Below are positions 10,311-20,295 of a stretch of DNA of 64,000 nt, one piece after another. The stretch comes from Adiantum capillus-veneris (Eukaryota; Streptophyta; Polypodiopsida; Polypodiales; Pteridaceae). Both the position numbers and the translations under genes were made by a program. Position 1 is the first letter of the stretch; each line of letters starts with the position of its first letter. The notes beneath the pieces were generated by a model. The model was not told the DNA's origin. It was given only the letters and a program-made list of their open reading frames with translations, and did not search any database. The DNA lies in contig CM043962.1 in NCBI GenBank assembly GCA_014529385.2, forward strand, positions 127,975,470-128,039,469. The letters are read 5' to 3'.

Positions 10311-10502
10311 AAAGGGTCATAACCTCTATATTTAATGCAAGTTAGCTCCATAGTGACCTCTCTTCATGAAATTTGGTCACTTTGAAATTATCATTCACTT
10401 TCTTGCCATAACACCAACAATGATTCTTAAGAATCAATAAGTGGTTTCGTTATCAAGAAGCCAAAGGGAATGTTTAGTGTACATTGTGGTAGACATATGT
10501 AC

Positions 10503-10535
10503 ATGTGTGTGTGTGTGTGCGTGCGTGTGCGCGCG
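10503..10535. repeat. (GT)n/(GC) microsatellite
   Basis: An interrupted alternating purine-pyrimidine tract, gtgtgtgtgtgtgcgtgcgtg and then gcgcgc. Confidence 0.85.
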
Positions 10536-10869
10536 CTCTCCCCTTTCACCCAAGTACCACGTTATGCATGATTCAATCTAGTTTTGAAGTCTGCACAAAC
10601 CATGGCTTTACCTTTATCTCTTGTTTTGGTTTACTTATTGGATCACTCACACTATTTACCATGCACAAGAGGAGGTGTTATTTTTTTTCTTGGTGAGAGA
10701 CCATGCCATAGATGTCTCATGCCTTGATGAATCCCCTTATTGAAAGCAAGATATTGGATACAATCATTGGCATCAAACCTATTTCTTATCCTAGTAATGA
10801 TGGTGGTATCACATGATATTTCCTCCTAAAGTTTTAAAAATTTGTTAGGAGGGTTATTATTATAGACAA

Positions 10870-11150
10870 ATTGGATCATATATTCTTATTCTTTAATATG
10901 AAGGGGGGAATATCTCTCACCATGTTGTGCCAGTGGTGGCCTATTACTCTCCTTATTAATGTCTATAAAATTTTAATTTGCATGTTTAATGCTTGGCTTA
11001 GAACCTTTTTACTAGATGTGAGACATCCATTACAAATAGCTTTTGCCCAAGGTTGGGCCAAATAATTCGGCAAAGTTTAGCGTATTTTTGTCTTAAATTT
11101 CAAGAAGGCTTATAATCAAGTTGATTGGGGGTTTGTAGAGGGTACTATCC
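10870..11150 (+). pseudogene. LINE reverse transcriptase relic
   Basis: Around 10935-10972 the sequence reads 'WWPITLLINVYKI', the LINE RT 'WRPItLLnvdYKi' motif. Around 11085-11135 it reads 'FVLNFKKAYNQVDWGFVEG', corresponding to the catalytic motif A 'DFkKAYDrVdW'. The first Asp is replaced (Asn) and stops occur between the blocks. Only the RT N-terminal half is visible, and the following 200 bp are too decayed to assign. The motif set fits the L1 clade, as for LINE-2 at 55118-59071. Confidence 0.7.
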
Positions 11151-11429
11151 AAAAGAGGAGAGAGAACTCAATCGCAGTACTGAAGTAGGAATGATACCTT
11201 TACAAGGAATACTCTGCAATAGTTAATTTCACCTACCCACCTCGTTACAGAGTCCTCACATTATGGGATGGCATGAATTGATGACACAATTATGCCTTCC
11301 TAGGGATTCTCTATCTGCCCACCTCCTTCTAGTGTGTTTGCACAATTAACCACTTGCATGGAATTGCCTCATTGCTAAAGGAGGAGGAGGAGGAGGAAGA
11401 AGAAGAGGCAATCCCTCACCCTGGCTAAT

Positions 11430-11431
<2 letters not shown>

Positions 11432-11514
<83 letters not shown>
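11432..11514. repeat. (GT)22(GA)19 compound microsatellite
   Basis: A pure GT block (11432-11475) passes directly into a pure GA block (11476-11514). A short GGA/GAA-rich tract lies just upstream (11380-11407). Confidence 0.95.
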
Positions 11515-11515
<1 letters not shown>

Positions 11516-11519
11516 ATAT

Positions 11520-12765
11520 ATGCATTGCATGCACGCGTATGCGTATGGAAGAGCTCAAGATATTTGCTCCCTTGTACCTTTTAAACTTGCAGCAACTAGC
11601 ATTGTCAAATGCTATAATTAACCCTTGAATGTGTCATATGGCCGATGTAAATAGCTATATAACAAACTAACAATGTTAATCTGTAAAATGTGCTAAAAAC
11701 ATCTAAAATATGCAAAGTGCAGTGCAAGTCCATGAAGGTAGTATGTGGGCACAATTCTGGATGAATCATTGTAGCGAGGATCTAAGAGGATGCTCATCGG
11801 GGAAAAGAAGGAAACGGAAAGGGAGCCTTTTGTGCACGTGCAAACAACCACTATAGTGTGCTTGAACCAAAACTGTTGTACTAATTTGTAGAGTAACCTT
11901 AGGCTCCTAAATTATTGACATGCTGTATTCAAATTGGGATTTTGGATGGAAGATCTCTCAAGATCTTTAATATAAAAGATAGCACAATGCCATGTGTCTA
12001 GTCCTTCTATGGTGACAATGTGTGGGTTTAGGATTAAACACGCATGCAAAACAATCATGATACGATGCTCAAAAGAGCACTGAATGAAACAAGGTGAAAA
12101 TTCACTATGGCCTACGCAAGGCTCTTTGTGAGAGAAAATAACAGAAAGTGACACTAGTATTTGAAAACATGTGGTATCATAGTAAAAGATTACGTTTTAT
12201 TGAAAAAAAATATGACAACAATCAATTATTTAATTTATAAAATATTACAAAAACATTAAAAAAAACGTTTATGACACAATATTCAATGTCCCTCTTTAAA
12301 GAGAGGTACACAAATGTTAACACTCTCTCACAAGTACTTGAAAAAAATAATTTAAAATAAAGTTTAATATCATTAACTTGCCATGTGGCATTAATCAGCA
12401 AGCTTTTTTCCAATGGTTCGGATTTGCACCCAAAAATCCACCCTTTACTAAGGACTACTTATGTGGTCCAAAAAGATCTAAGGCCATATGTACCATTAAA
12501 TAATTTTGAAATGATGTATTTGGTTGACGGCTTTTTTCTTTTTTGCATTCAATTAACAAGTTCAATTTTAATTGGTTTGCATTCTTACAAACTAGTTGGT
12601 CTATCATCTTTCTCATTTACTTATAATTCTCAAGTCTACATGTTCAATCATTATAAGTTGTTATATACTTCAATTGAATATAGCTAGACATTGTATGCCA
12701 ATCAACGTCATTTTCTTTTCTAGCTTTATAGCAACAAAGCCGAGAGCAAACTAGCACAAATCCAA
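11520..12765. other. Unassigned AT-rich region
   Basis: No coding or RNA feature is recognisable. A TGGTATCAT-like sequence at 12172 resembles a primer site, but no LTR could be shown beside it. Confidence 0.3.
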
Positions 12766-12771
12766 TTGAAA

Positions 12772-12992
12772 GGAGTGTTCGGGAAAAATTATTTTTCTAA
12801 ACATACAAAATTTCTTTCTTTGAATTTGCCAAGAGGAAATTCTTAAAAATTAGGCTACTTTTTTCAGGTTTTTACACAATTTTTCTTTATTTTGGGGCGG
12901 AATTTCTCCTTTTCCCCTTGCACTCAACCGGCATTTTGGAAATTGAAAACGGCACGATATTAAGCTGAGACACATTTTTCTCGAACACTACC
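12772..12992. mobile_element. MITE-like element with about 18-bp TIRs
   Basis: The left end ggagtgttcgggaaaaat and the right end, reverse-complemented as ggtagtgttcgagaaaaat, form an inverted repeat around a non-coding 221-bp element. The flanks tgaaa (12767-12771) and tgaaa (12993-12997) look like a 5-bp target duplication. The length, absence of coding and TIRs indicate a non-autonomous DNA transposon. The superfamily cannot be fixed from this copy. Confidence 0.6.
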
Positions 12993-12999
12993 TGAAAGT

Positions 13000-13460
13000 T
13001 GAATGACTTTGGTTTTCTTCAGTATGAAATCCTTTTAAAATCACATTGTTGGCTTTATACTATTTTAGCAACAATTTTGGTAGGTCAAATTTTTTTTTTT
13101 TTGTGGCAATGCTTTTTTAACGTGTGAAATTGTAAGATTACACATGTAAGATACATTGTTATTAATGCATATCTAATGGTTTTTTTTAAAATAAATAAAT
13201 AAATAAATAAATATATATATATAGAGAAGAAAACTCTAAAGAAAACATAAACAAAAGAAAAACACAAATGTATGAATGTGCATTCGACCGTGTTTTTTTA
13301 ATATATGAACACAAAAAGTCTTTTGACTTATCTCCTGGACTCACCCTTCACTTATGCACTGAGGATGTTTTGAAAGGTTTTTTTAATTTGGAGAGACCTA
13401 AATGTTATTTTGTTATTAGCTTAGAGACTCCAAGATAGACACACCCAAGCTTTTACTATC
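13000..13460. other. Unassigned AT-rich region with (AAAT)n(TA)n
   Basis: An (aaat)n repeat runs into (ta)n at about 13190-13222. No gene is recognisable. Confidence 0.4.
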
Positions 13461-13469
13461 ATGGGATGA

Positions 13470-13519
13470 TAGCGGAGTTGGTAAGGTGCGTGAATAGTGT
13501 GCGTGTCGAGAGTTACACG
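13470..13519 (+). other. Possible tRNA-like A box and T-arm
   Basis: tagcggagttgg (13470-13481) fits the pol III A-box consensus. About 20 bases later cgtgt and acacg form a 5-bp stem around an 8-base loop at T-arm distance. The loop does not match the usual B box, so this is a weak SINE-head candidate only. Confidence 0.25.
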
Positions 13520-13933
13520 ACTGCCAAGTCTATCCTGATTGAGATTGTGAAAAAGCTAAGTTGAGTGGACTTTGAAAAGCTAAGTTGTATAGAAAGAGGT
13601 ACATATCCTTAATATTCCAAGTTTGGCGTGGTGCTGTGTGAGAAAGAGACATGCACATTGTAAAGAGCCATCACAAAAGGTTGTCTAAGTGCTCTCTCCA
13701 CAAAAGAGCTTTTGAATCCCATACCTGTCATTGAGAATAAAAGAGAAGGCGTGTGCTCTCTCAAGGATATGCTTCATAGACTTTCAGGTTCTTTTAGTCT
13801 ATCATACAAAGAGTATACTCTTGAGGGCTCCTTAAAAATTGTGGTGCTTTGGAGATCTATGGGGAATATGGAGCAATCTTTGTCATTCACATGGACTTGC
13901 CATCCTCATGTTGTTAAGAATTGAGCCTAAATT

Positions 13934-14009
13934 AAGAATCAACCCGTGCGACATGCAGGTGTGGGTGTGTGGGCGCCATCCTGTTAAAGAGAGCTAAAAA
14001 AAAAGGAAA
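13934..14009 (+). mobile_element. 76-bp poly-A retroposon with 18-bp TSD
   Basis: A perfect 18-bp direct repeat, aagaattgagcctaaatt, flanks the insert (13916-13933 and 14010-14027). The insert ends in a short A-rich tail (A9 then ggaaa), the signature of LINE-mediated retroposition. The body includes gaatcaacccgtgcgac, whose reverse complement resembles a tRNA T-arm, and gggcgccatcctg. It is either a very short SINE or a 5'-truncated one. The perfect TSD suggests a fairly young insertion. Confidence 0.75.
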
Positions 14010-14307
14010 AAGAATTGAGCCTAAATTCTGTTACTTGTTTGGGGGTAGCCACTCATGCTCTCATAATTGTTGTTGATCAAGACTCCACACTGCCTTTTTC
14101 TTTTAGATTTTTAGGGTTATTTTGCTTTCAATAGTATGTTGCTTTTGATTATTTTGCTAGTTTTTTTCTTGTTACTTAAAAGGATCAATAATCGAAAAGG
14201 TGAAAAAAAATGTATGCAAGGAGAATCTAGTGTTCCTTTTGTAAACAAAGAAAAAGGAAAGTAATACATTTTACTTTGCATTCTTCACTAGATTCAATCT
14301 ATGAAAG

Positions 14308-14352
14308 TAGTATCTAAGGGGGTCATAGATAACTTTAATTTGCTAGTAGTAT
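14308..14352. repeat. Direct repeat flanking GC-rich region, left copy
   Basis: gtagtatctaagggggtcat and the following taactttaatttgctagt resemble 15221-15267 (gtagtatcatggggtgtcat, ...aatcttgaaatgctagt). Both copies also lie near a ctaggtagtaggtag motif (14452 and 15156). They could be the outer ends of one element about 900 bp long. Confidence 0.4.
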
Positions 14353-14353
14353 C

Positions 14354-14431
14354 AGAGAAGATTTCACTCCCAAGGGAGTGAAATCCTTGGGAGTAAAATC
14401 CAAACGGGATCCTCAGAGATCCCATGTATTA
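14354..14431. repeat. Nested hairpins
   Basis: tttcactccc and gggagtgaaa form a 10-bp stem with a 2-base loop. A second copy, cttgggagtaaaatcc, can pair alternatively with the left arm. Just downstream gggatc and gatccc form a further stem around six bases. Confidence 0.6.
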
Positions 14432-14559
14432 GAAGGAGACCGAGGCGTAGCTACTAGGTAGTAGGTAGCCAAAACGATTTTTTCATTTCTTTTTAGAAAG
14501 AATCAACAAAGATGCCTTCAGGTTTTGAGATCAAAAGGTAAGGACTGGGGAGCATACAT

Positions 14560-15060
14560 GGCACGTGACGGAGTGAGACGTGTAGAGAAGAAGAGAGAGA
14601 GAGAGAGAGAGATTTTTGGTGATTGGGTGAGCCGGCAGTGCCGCGTGTGTCGCTCATTTGCAGACGAGGGCCCGGGAGGACGGTAGGAGCAAGAATGTGC
14701 AGGTGAAGAGCAGCATGGGAATTTTATTGCGAGCCAGAGACAGAGGGCGCGCCTGGTGTGCTTCCGCGACTGATAACAGAAAGATGAATCTCAGAATGGC
14801 TTGTTTGCAAGGTAGGCTGCGGCTGCACCCAGAATGCCTCTCTCTCCCTCTTGCTTGTGTGCACGCGAGGGCTTGGGTGGAGCAAAACAGGCATTGCAAG
14901 GGGAATTGTGAAGCGAGAGAAAGAGACAAGACAGACTTGCTGCGAAGCGAAGCTGAGAGAGAGACAATTGTGTAGAGCGAGACAGAGGCAACTGCATGAG
15001 CAATTGCGAGGGGGGTGCACAGAGGCGCCATGGTGAGGGGCGAGGGCTGTACAGGCGGAT
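14560..15060. other. GC- and CpG-rich island with GA tract
   Basis: This 500-bp block is clearly richer in G+C and in CpG dinucleotides than anything nearby. It starts with a (GA)n tract at about 14588-14612. Both strands stay open for over 100 codons, but no product is recognised. A potential 5' splice site (caag/gtaggc, 14810) and a pyrimidine-rich 3' splice site (gctttag/gag, 15089) are present. It could be a promoter/5' UTR, a captured gene piece in a transposon, or the core of the element suggested by its flanking direct repeats. Confidence 0.4.
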
Positions 15061-15220
15061 GATGGAGACATCTCTTTTTTGTTTGCTTTAGGAGGCACAG
15101 ATTCGCAAGGAATCTGGAAGACTAATTAATAGCATTTTTCAAGTTAGACCCAGCAATAGGTAGTAGGTAGTAGCATCAAACAATACTACCCTTGGGTTGG
15201 TACAAGTAGATGCAATCCAT

Positions 15221-15267
15221 GGTAGTATCATGGGGTGTCATAAAGAATCTTGAAATGCTAGTGGAGA
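15221..15267. repeat. Direct repeat flanking GC-rich region, right copy
   Basis: Right partner of the repeat at 14308-14352. Confidence 0.4.
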
Positions 15268-15422
15268 ATGGATTAAAAAAAAATGCCACTAAGTAAGAGA
15301 AGCACTTTTGCAAATTTGGTCTATGTTGTGTCTCTATTTTTAATTAACTTAGAGGATGCCATGGTCAAAGCTTGGGGACCAACCCTTTCGAGAAGGCTTG
15401 TCTGAGAGTCAAACATCATTTT

Positions 15423-15486
15423 GTTTTTCACCATCATACACTTTAAATTATAATGATGTTTTTCACCATCATACACTTTAAATTAT
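15423..15486. repeat. Tandem duplication, 35-bp period
   Basis: gtttttcaccatcatacact followed by ttaaattat occurs at 15423 and 15458. The two 29-base cores are identical. Confidence 0.9.
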
Positions 15487-15619
15487 GGAGGCCATGCCAT
15501 AGTGGACTTTTCAGCCACAAGGAAAATAGGAACTTGAGGGGGTCATGCATCCTAATGAACCAATGATGTCGTCAAAAGAATGTTCTCCTTGGGAGAAGAC
15601 ACATCACCATGGTAACATG

Positions 15620-15636
15620 CCCCCCCCCCCCCCCCC
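15620..15636. repeat. Homopolymer C17
   Basis: Seventeen cytosines followed by T4. Assembly length here may be unreliable. Confidence 0.9.
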
Positions 15637-16027
15637 TTTTCCTCAAGTAAAAATGGTCATAGGTGGGAGCATGCTAGAATAGAGCTAAATCTTATTTTCA
15701 ATTGCAAGTTTTACAGACCTTGCAGTCCATTTACACCATTTAAAGCACATAATACCACCAAATCATGCCCTTTGCCCATGTCTTTGAATCAAAAGTCACC
15801 CCACTTAGTTTTAGGGACAATGTAGACTATTACATAGCATTTGTCTCCCCGCTTGTCTCACATTTTTTCACCAAGGATTTTCGGCCTACCTCATCGTTTC
15901 CTATTGCCCTTCTTCATACTTCCATCATCATCGCCCATTGCAAAGACCACAAAAAAAGTGCTCCCATGCAAGCCCTTTGAGACAATTGATTTGTTGAAGG
16001 AGTAGTTGTCCACTACTGGGTGGCTAG

Positions 16028-16400
16028 CCTCAACACTAAAGGGCACAGGTAATTTAATGAAGCCCAAGCGGTGGGATCTACGACAACGAAGCTAGGACAC
16101 GAGGATCGAGACGCGAGCAGCGTAAGATGGCCAGAGTAAACTAGGACACGAAAAAGTAAACTTGGACAAGCTGGGAGCCTATCCAAGTTTATTTATCATT
16201 TTATGGTTTGCCCACATGTCAACTTGCCTGTCATGGGCGTAGCAGTTAGTGCATTGTCATGGCGGTGGTGAGGATTCGAGCCCCCGTGCCTGCAACGGGC
16301 GCCTATTTTTTACCATCCTCCATTCGCCCTCAAGATTCCCCGTTTTCGAACTCCACCGCGAATCCCATCTCCCTCTACCTGTGCCCTTTTAGTGTTGAGG
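16028..16400. mobile_element. MITE-1: MULE-like, 9-bp TSD, tRNA-like core
   Basis: The left end CCTCAACACTAAAGGGCACA (then ggta) and the right end, its reverse complement with one extra A, form a 24-25-bp terminal inverted repeat. The flanks ggtggctag (16019-16027) and ggtggctag (16401-16409) are a perfect 9-bp target duplication, the size typical of Mutator-like elements. The 373-bp interior is non-coding. It contains a gtaaact-type repeat (16136-16170) and a tRNA-like segment (16230-16300). The TIR (cctcaacacta) and the subterminal gggatctacga are shared with MITE-2, so the two belong to one family. Confidence 0.8.
16230..16300 (+). other. tRNA-like core of MITE-1
   Basis: gcgtagcagttagtgcattg resembles a tRNA D-arm/A box (compare gcagtggttagcgc). 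gaggattcgagcccc, 36 bp further on, resembles a B box/T-arm. The acceptor stem does not pair, so it is not a tRNA gene; a SINE-like, possibly pol III-competent segment is more likely. Confidence 0.55.
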
Positions 16401-16409
16401 GGTGGCTAG

Positions 16410-17254
16410 ACCAAGCTAGAAGAACAAAAAGGATGCTTGGATACAAGTCAACATGCCATTCAAGCATGCCTTTGCTTAGGACTTGTGCTGTGTGAATTGC
16501 AAACCTTCAAGTACCTCCATTGGTTGGTCCATGTAGACTCATCATGAAAAATGTGAACCCAACCTTAGAGCCAAGGCTCTTACTCTATACTAGTAAAAAG
16601 TAACACTTACAAAATTTTTTGTCCTGGAGATTTCAAAGAGTTTTTAAAGCTTTAAAGCACCTCTTTTGTAGTTATGGTTTAGAAGATAAAGTATGCTTCA
16701 CATTGTGTGTAAGAAATGGCAGCATGCTAGCAATTGTATGTATTTAGAGTTGCGGAAGCATGCATAATTTGTAGAAGCCTGCATTGAAATTGTGGTTTTG
16801 AAGAGGGAACCTATTTTCCTCAAGTGCATTGGTTGGCATGTGGCATAATTCCATGGCGTCGTCAGGACAGGTGTTTTCAAGCTTCCATGGTGTTCTTTTG
16901 GATGGGAGATGGCCAATTTGTGAGATTGTTTTTTTTTTGAGCCGTGGTTTGTGTAAGGGGATTTGAGAAGCTTTTGAAGTTCTTCAGTTGAGTCTTTCAC
17001 ATTATTAAGTAACATTGCTATAGAGGTGCCCTAGTTTTTGTTTTCCCAACAACATGTGTTCAAGGCCCTTTTCTATGAATTTTCCATGATTGTAATGCAT
17101 CTTTTCCATTCAATCTCAACATGTTCTTTTGAATTTCCATAAACGATACTGTCTCCTTGAGCCAAAAGGCTACCGGAGGATGGAAGAACATTGTGCTAGA
17201 ACGACAAAATCTACAACTACAATGGTACAACTCTAGCACTACATCCTATCAAGA
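16410..17254. other. Unassigned region
   Basis: No gene or element is recognisable. A minus-strand open stretch of 105 codons (16698-17015) matches nothing known and is probably chance. Confidence 0.3.
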
Positions 17255-17266
17255 ACATCAAGCTTT

Positions 17267-17425
17267 GTTTTGCTTCAAGGTATGAAAAGGCAAAGGCCTT
17301 CGCCCTTTTGTCATATCTTTTGGCTCATCACGGAACCGACAATGCTTGAGGGTTGTTGTACATTCATTTATGAGGTGATGTAACTCTACCACTCACAATT
17401 GTGAGTATGGGCAAAAAAAAACAGG
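17267..17425 (+). mobile_element. Small poly-A retroposon, copy 2
   Basis: The 159-bp insert is flanked by the 12-bp direct repeat acatcaagcttt (17255-17266 and 17426-17437). Its 3' end, cactcacaattgtgagtatg then ggc and A9, matches the 3' end of the insert at 6855-6991, while the upstream parts differ. That pattern fits two independently 5'-truncated copies of one LINE, or two SINE types sharing a LINE tail. Confidence 0.7.
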
Positions 17426-17437
17426 ACATCAAGCTTT

Positions 17438-18737
17438 AAGATATAACTTGCAAGAGCAATGAATTGAGAAATCATGATATTGATGCTTCAAAGTCAAAAA
17501 CTATAAAGCATGGGACAACAAGTAGCTTCATTAGGAAGTTACCCAAAAAGTATATGGTATAAAGGATTATATGGGACTATAAAAGAAACCAATATGTAGC
17601 TTATTGATGCAAGATTCATATGAGCTCAGGTACAGAGCACAAGACTTTAACAATGAAAGGCTTCAAAAGAGTGGAGATGCTTTAACAAACAAAAAATATA
17701 AAAAAATGTGGGAGAGTCCAAACCAATTGAAGTGGCCCAAAGAGTTTCGGGCAAAGTTGAGAAGTACGGTAATGGTCACATGATGTGAGCACAATGCATA
17801 GTTATTAGCTACTTCTTGAAATAACTGTGTCTCATGCATGGTCACATGTGTACCAGCTATTTGTCTTATATCCAACTATGCAAGGCCTTTTGAAACTTTG
17901 CAAATTTTGGCATAGTTGCATAAGTAAGATCTTACTAATAATTGTGCTTTGTGTGACCACATCCTAAGCATAAAAGTGCAAGGGGACTCATTGACATACC
18001 ATACAGTACCATACCATACTATAACTCTCCTCACCACAAAGATTCAGTCCAACTTACTATTCATGAGAAGAAGAAAACATTGGAAGAGCTATGCCTCATA
18101 TATCAAACAAAGCCACAACTTTTCAGCTTTGGAAGGATTCCACCACATTCTAAAGGCCATGAACATGCAGTTGATGAAAAGGGATGCTAGAATAGTGTGC
18201 AGACTACCAAAGGGTACTTAAAGGACTCTAGGATTTGTGGATACAAACCCTTCTCATGTTCTTCAACTTTCTTTTAAAAGTTCAAAGATGTGAAGATTGG
18301 CCATCCATCATACATCCATTGATTAAGGTCACCTTGGCTTGACTAGAAATTACAAACTTTATGTAGTAATGGTGAAATTGACATTTATGTTAGTGTGAAT
18401 TGATATCACTACCCACAATTTTGTAATATTGAATACTCAAATAAGGGGATGGAGACTTCAATGTGGTGGACAAGGTTCATATCTCTAATTGTGTTTAAAG
18501 TACACCCACAACATCTCAACCATTTTGAGAATTGTTCGACCCTTCAGGAAACACTCAATCTGTACTCATTATGAAAGAGCTTCAAAAAATACTGAGAGCT
18601 CAACACTTCCACGTGTGACACCTTGGTTCGCTTAAAAAGAGCTCTCAAGCTTATTTTCTTCTCTGGTTTGTTGGTCTCCTTGTTGGCAGGGTGGCTCCCT
18701 TATTAGCCTCTTTTTTGTAGTTTTATGGGATTGTGCT
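17438..18737. other. Unassigned region
   Basis: No domain, RNA gene or repeat end is recognisable. The short motif accataccatac-like (17996-18022) is a local imperfect repeat. Confidence 0.3.
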
Positions 18738-18850
18738 CACACACCCACACCCCTTGTCACTATATCACACATGTATGCTCAAATGGGATCAATGGTGGAG
18801 GAGGAAAATGCAAGGTGCGCCAATCGTGGAACGTTAGATTTAGCACTTGC

Positions 18851-18932
18851 CTCGAATTTACTAGTTTGCCCGAATTTACAAATTTGCCCCGAATTTACTA
18901 ATCGGCCCACATTTACAATATGACATACTCGA
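18851..18932. repeat. Degenerate gaatttac minisatellite, left array
   Basis: Four units of about 19 bp with core ccc(c)gaatttac lie in MITE-2 left of the tRNA-like core. A matching array continues at 24583-24660. Confidence 0.7.
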
Positions 18933-18958
18933 ATCCCCTATATTTCAACAAACGCATA

Positions 18959-19005
18959 CAGGGGTAGTGGTTAGTGCACATGGCTCGCAGTGGGGAGGTC
19001 ACGGG
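18959..19005 (+). other. tRNA-like core of MITE-2, left part
   Basis: ggggtagtggttagtgcaca resembles a tRNA D-arm/A box, and ggaggtcacggg is the start of a T-arm. The B box is completed by ttcaagacatgg at 24567-24578 on the far side of Copia-1. Joined across the insertion, with one target copy removed, it reads as a typical SINE-head B box. Confidence 0.65.
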
Positions 19006-19197
19006 TGTTGGGGTATAAAGCTCAATGTGGTCGCCCAGGTAAGTGGACGGGTCGCCAGGTATGTACATATATTCTTTTGTAAAAACCTAATAAGAACTCA
19101 CTATGCTCTACACATTACAGTAGAGCGAGTTCACCATATCGTCGTGCTCTTCTTCTCGCACTCTCTCTCACGTCGCACTTCCGCTCGTACTCCTTCA
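19006..19197 (+). repeat. Copia-1 5' LTR
   Basis: 192 bp, TG...CA termini. At all five differences from the 3' LTR this copy has T or A where the other has C or G. It contains TATAAAG near its start (19014). Confidence 0.95.
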
Positions 19198-19199
19198 AC

Positions 19200-19211
19200 T
19201 GGTATCAGAGC
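19200..19211 (+). other. Copia-1 primer binding site
   Basis: TGGTATCAGAGC lies two bases after the LTR end and is complementary to the 3' end of plant initiator tRNA-Met. Confidence 0.9.
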
Positions 19212-20295
19212 TCAGATCGAGGCTTGGGGCAGCACTGCAGGAGGCTAGAGTCACCAACTTAGATTGGAGTGAAATTCGACAGGCAAAGACACGGCCCCAA
19301 ATCTCGTGGGATAGCCAGAAGAGCTTGGTGTTGTCAGAATTTCATTCTGAGGTCATCTCGGCCACCGTTCGGCTTCGACAAAGGTCTGCGCAGGCCATTT
19401 TCGACTACGTGGTTTCGACGGGTGCAGATCCGACTCTGCAAATTTGGGGTTTTCGGCCTACGACTGCAGGTGCTGAGGATATCGACACTCCCAGAGTGCT
19501 GATTTGTGGCTGTCTACACATCGAAGGAAGACTCACAGTTCTTGGAGGCGTGTCACATACGACACGGGCGCATCTACACACAGACTGTAGGCGACATCCA
19601 CTAGTTCATCAGGTAGCTTGTGTTTGCTGCTTGATATTCCAGATTTCATCCTGACATTGCAGGTACTTCCACATGGGATGTATTGTCAGAGATGATGTAT
19701 GTCTGTTGAGGGTTTGCTGGCTGTGAGTCACGCAGCAAACAACCGCCGCAGCGGTTACAGCATATAGTGGAAAATTTGTGGATGTATGACTTTGTGGGAA
19801 GTCTATGTACTGTCAGATTTACTGCAGCCTTTGTTGAGGGTCGAGTGAGGTTTTATTGAGCTGGGGGATTCTCGAATGTTGAGATCCTTTCGGTGATACA
19901 GGTCTTGGAGCAATCCCTCGAGCACCCTTAGATAGGCAGCTAGGATGTATTGACTGTGAGTTAGACAGTTGGGATTGCATCTTTGCTTTACTGCCATTGA
20001 GGCATTGTCGCAGTCTATGCTTACAGGACAGTGACAGGATAGTCAGAGACAGTACAGGTGCAGGACATGTTTACCCACAGCTTACAGTGTTAGAGAGACA
20101 ATGGTTTCTTGAGCTGTTTTTTGGTCTGTTTTTAGTACACCAGAGCCATTTTACAAAGGAGACTCTACCAAAATTTCTGCAGAATCTGAAGCTTTCTTGG
20201 TTCATTTGACAGGTTGATATTGGTTCAGAGGTCAGTTTACAGGGAAAACTTTGCCGAATTTTTCCCAGGAAAGTAAACCACTATGAAGCGTAGCT
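19212..20295 (+). other. Copia-1 untranslated leader
   Basis: About 1.1 kb without a recognisable gene separates the primer site from the gag start. The section around 19842-19935 (gtgaggttttattgag, gaatgttgagatcc) recurs at 43608-43690 in another copia relic, so the leader is conserved within the family. Confidence 0.7.

Noticed and set aside
12172-12183. TGGTATCAT-like primer site
   Set aside because: No LTR end or repeated block could be shown next to it.
14654-15098. Overlapping open frames of over 100 codons on both strands
   Set aside because: High GC content makes stop codons rare and no domain is recognisable. The region was kept only as a compositional island, not as a gene.
16230-16300. 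Functional tRNA gene
   Set aside because: A-box and B-box-like sequences are present, but no acceptor stem pairs and no anticodon arm is convincing. The same holds for the core at 18959-24578 and the site at 13470.
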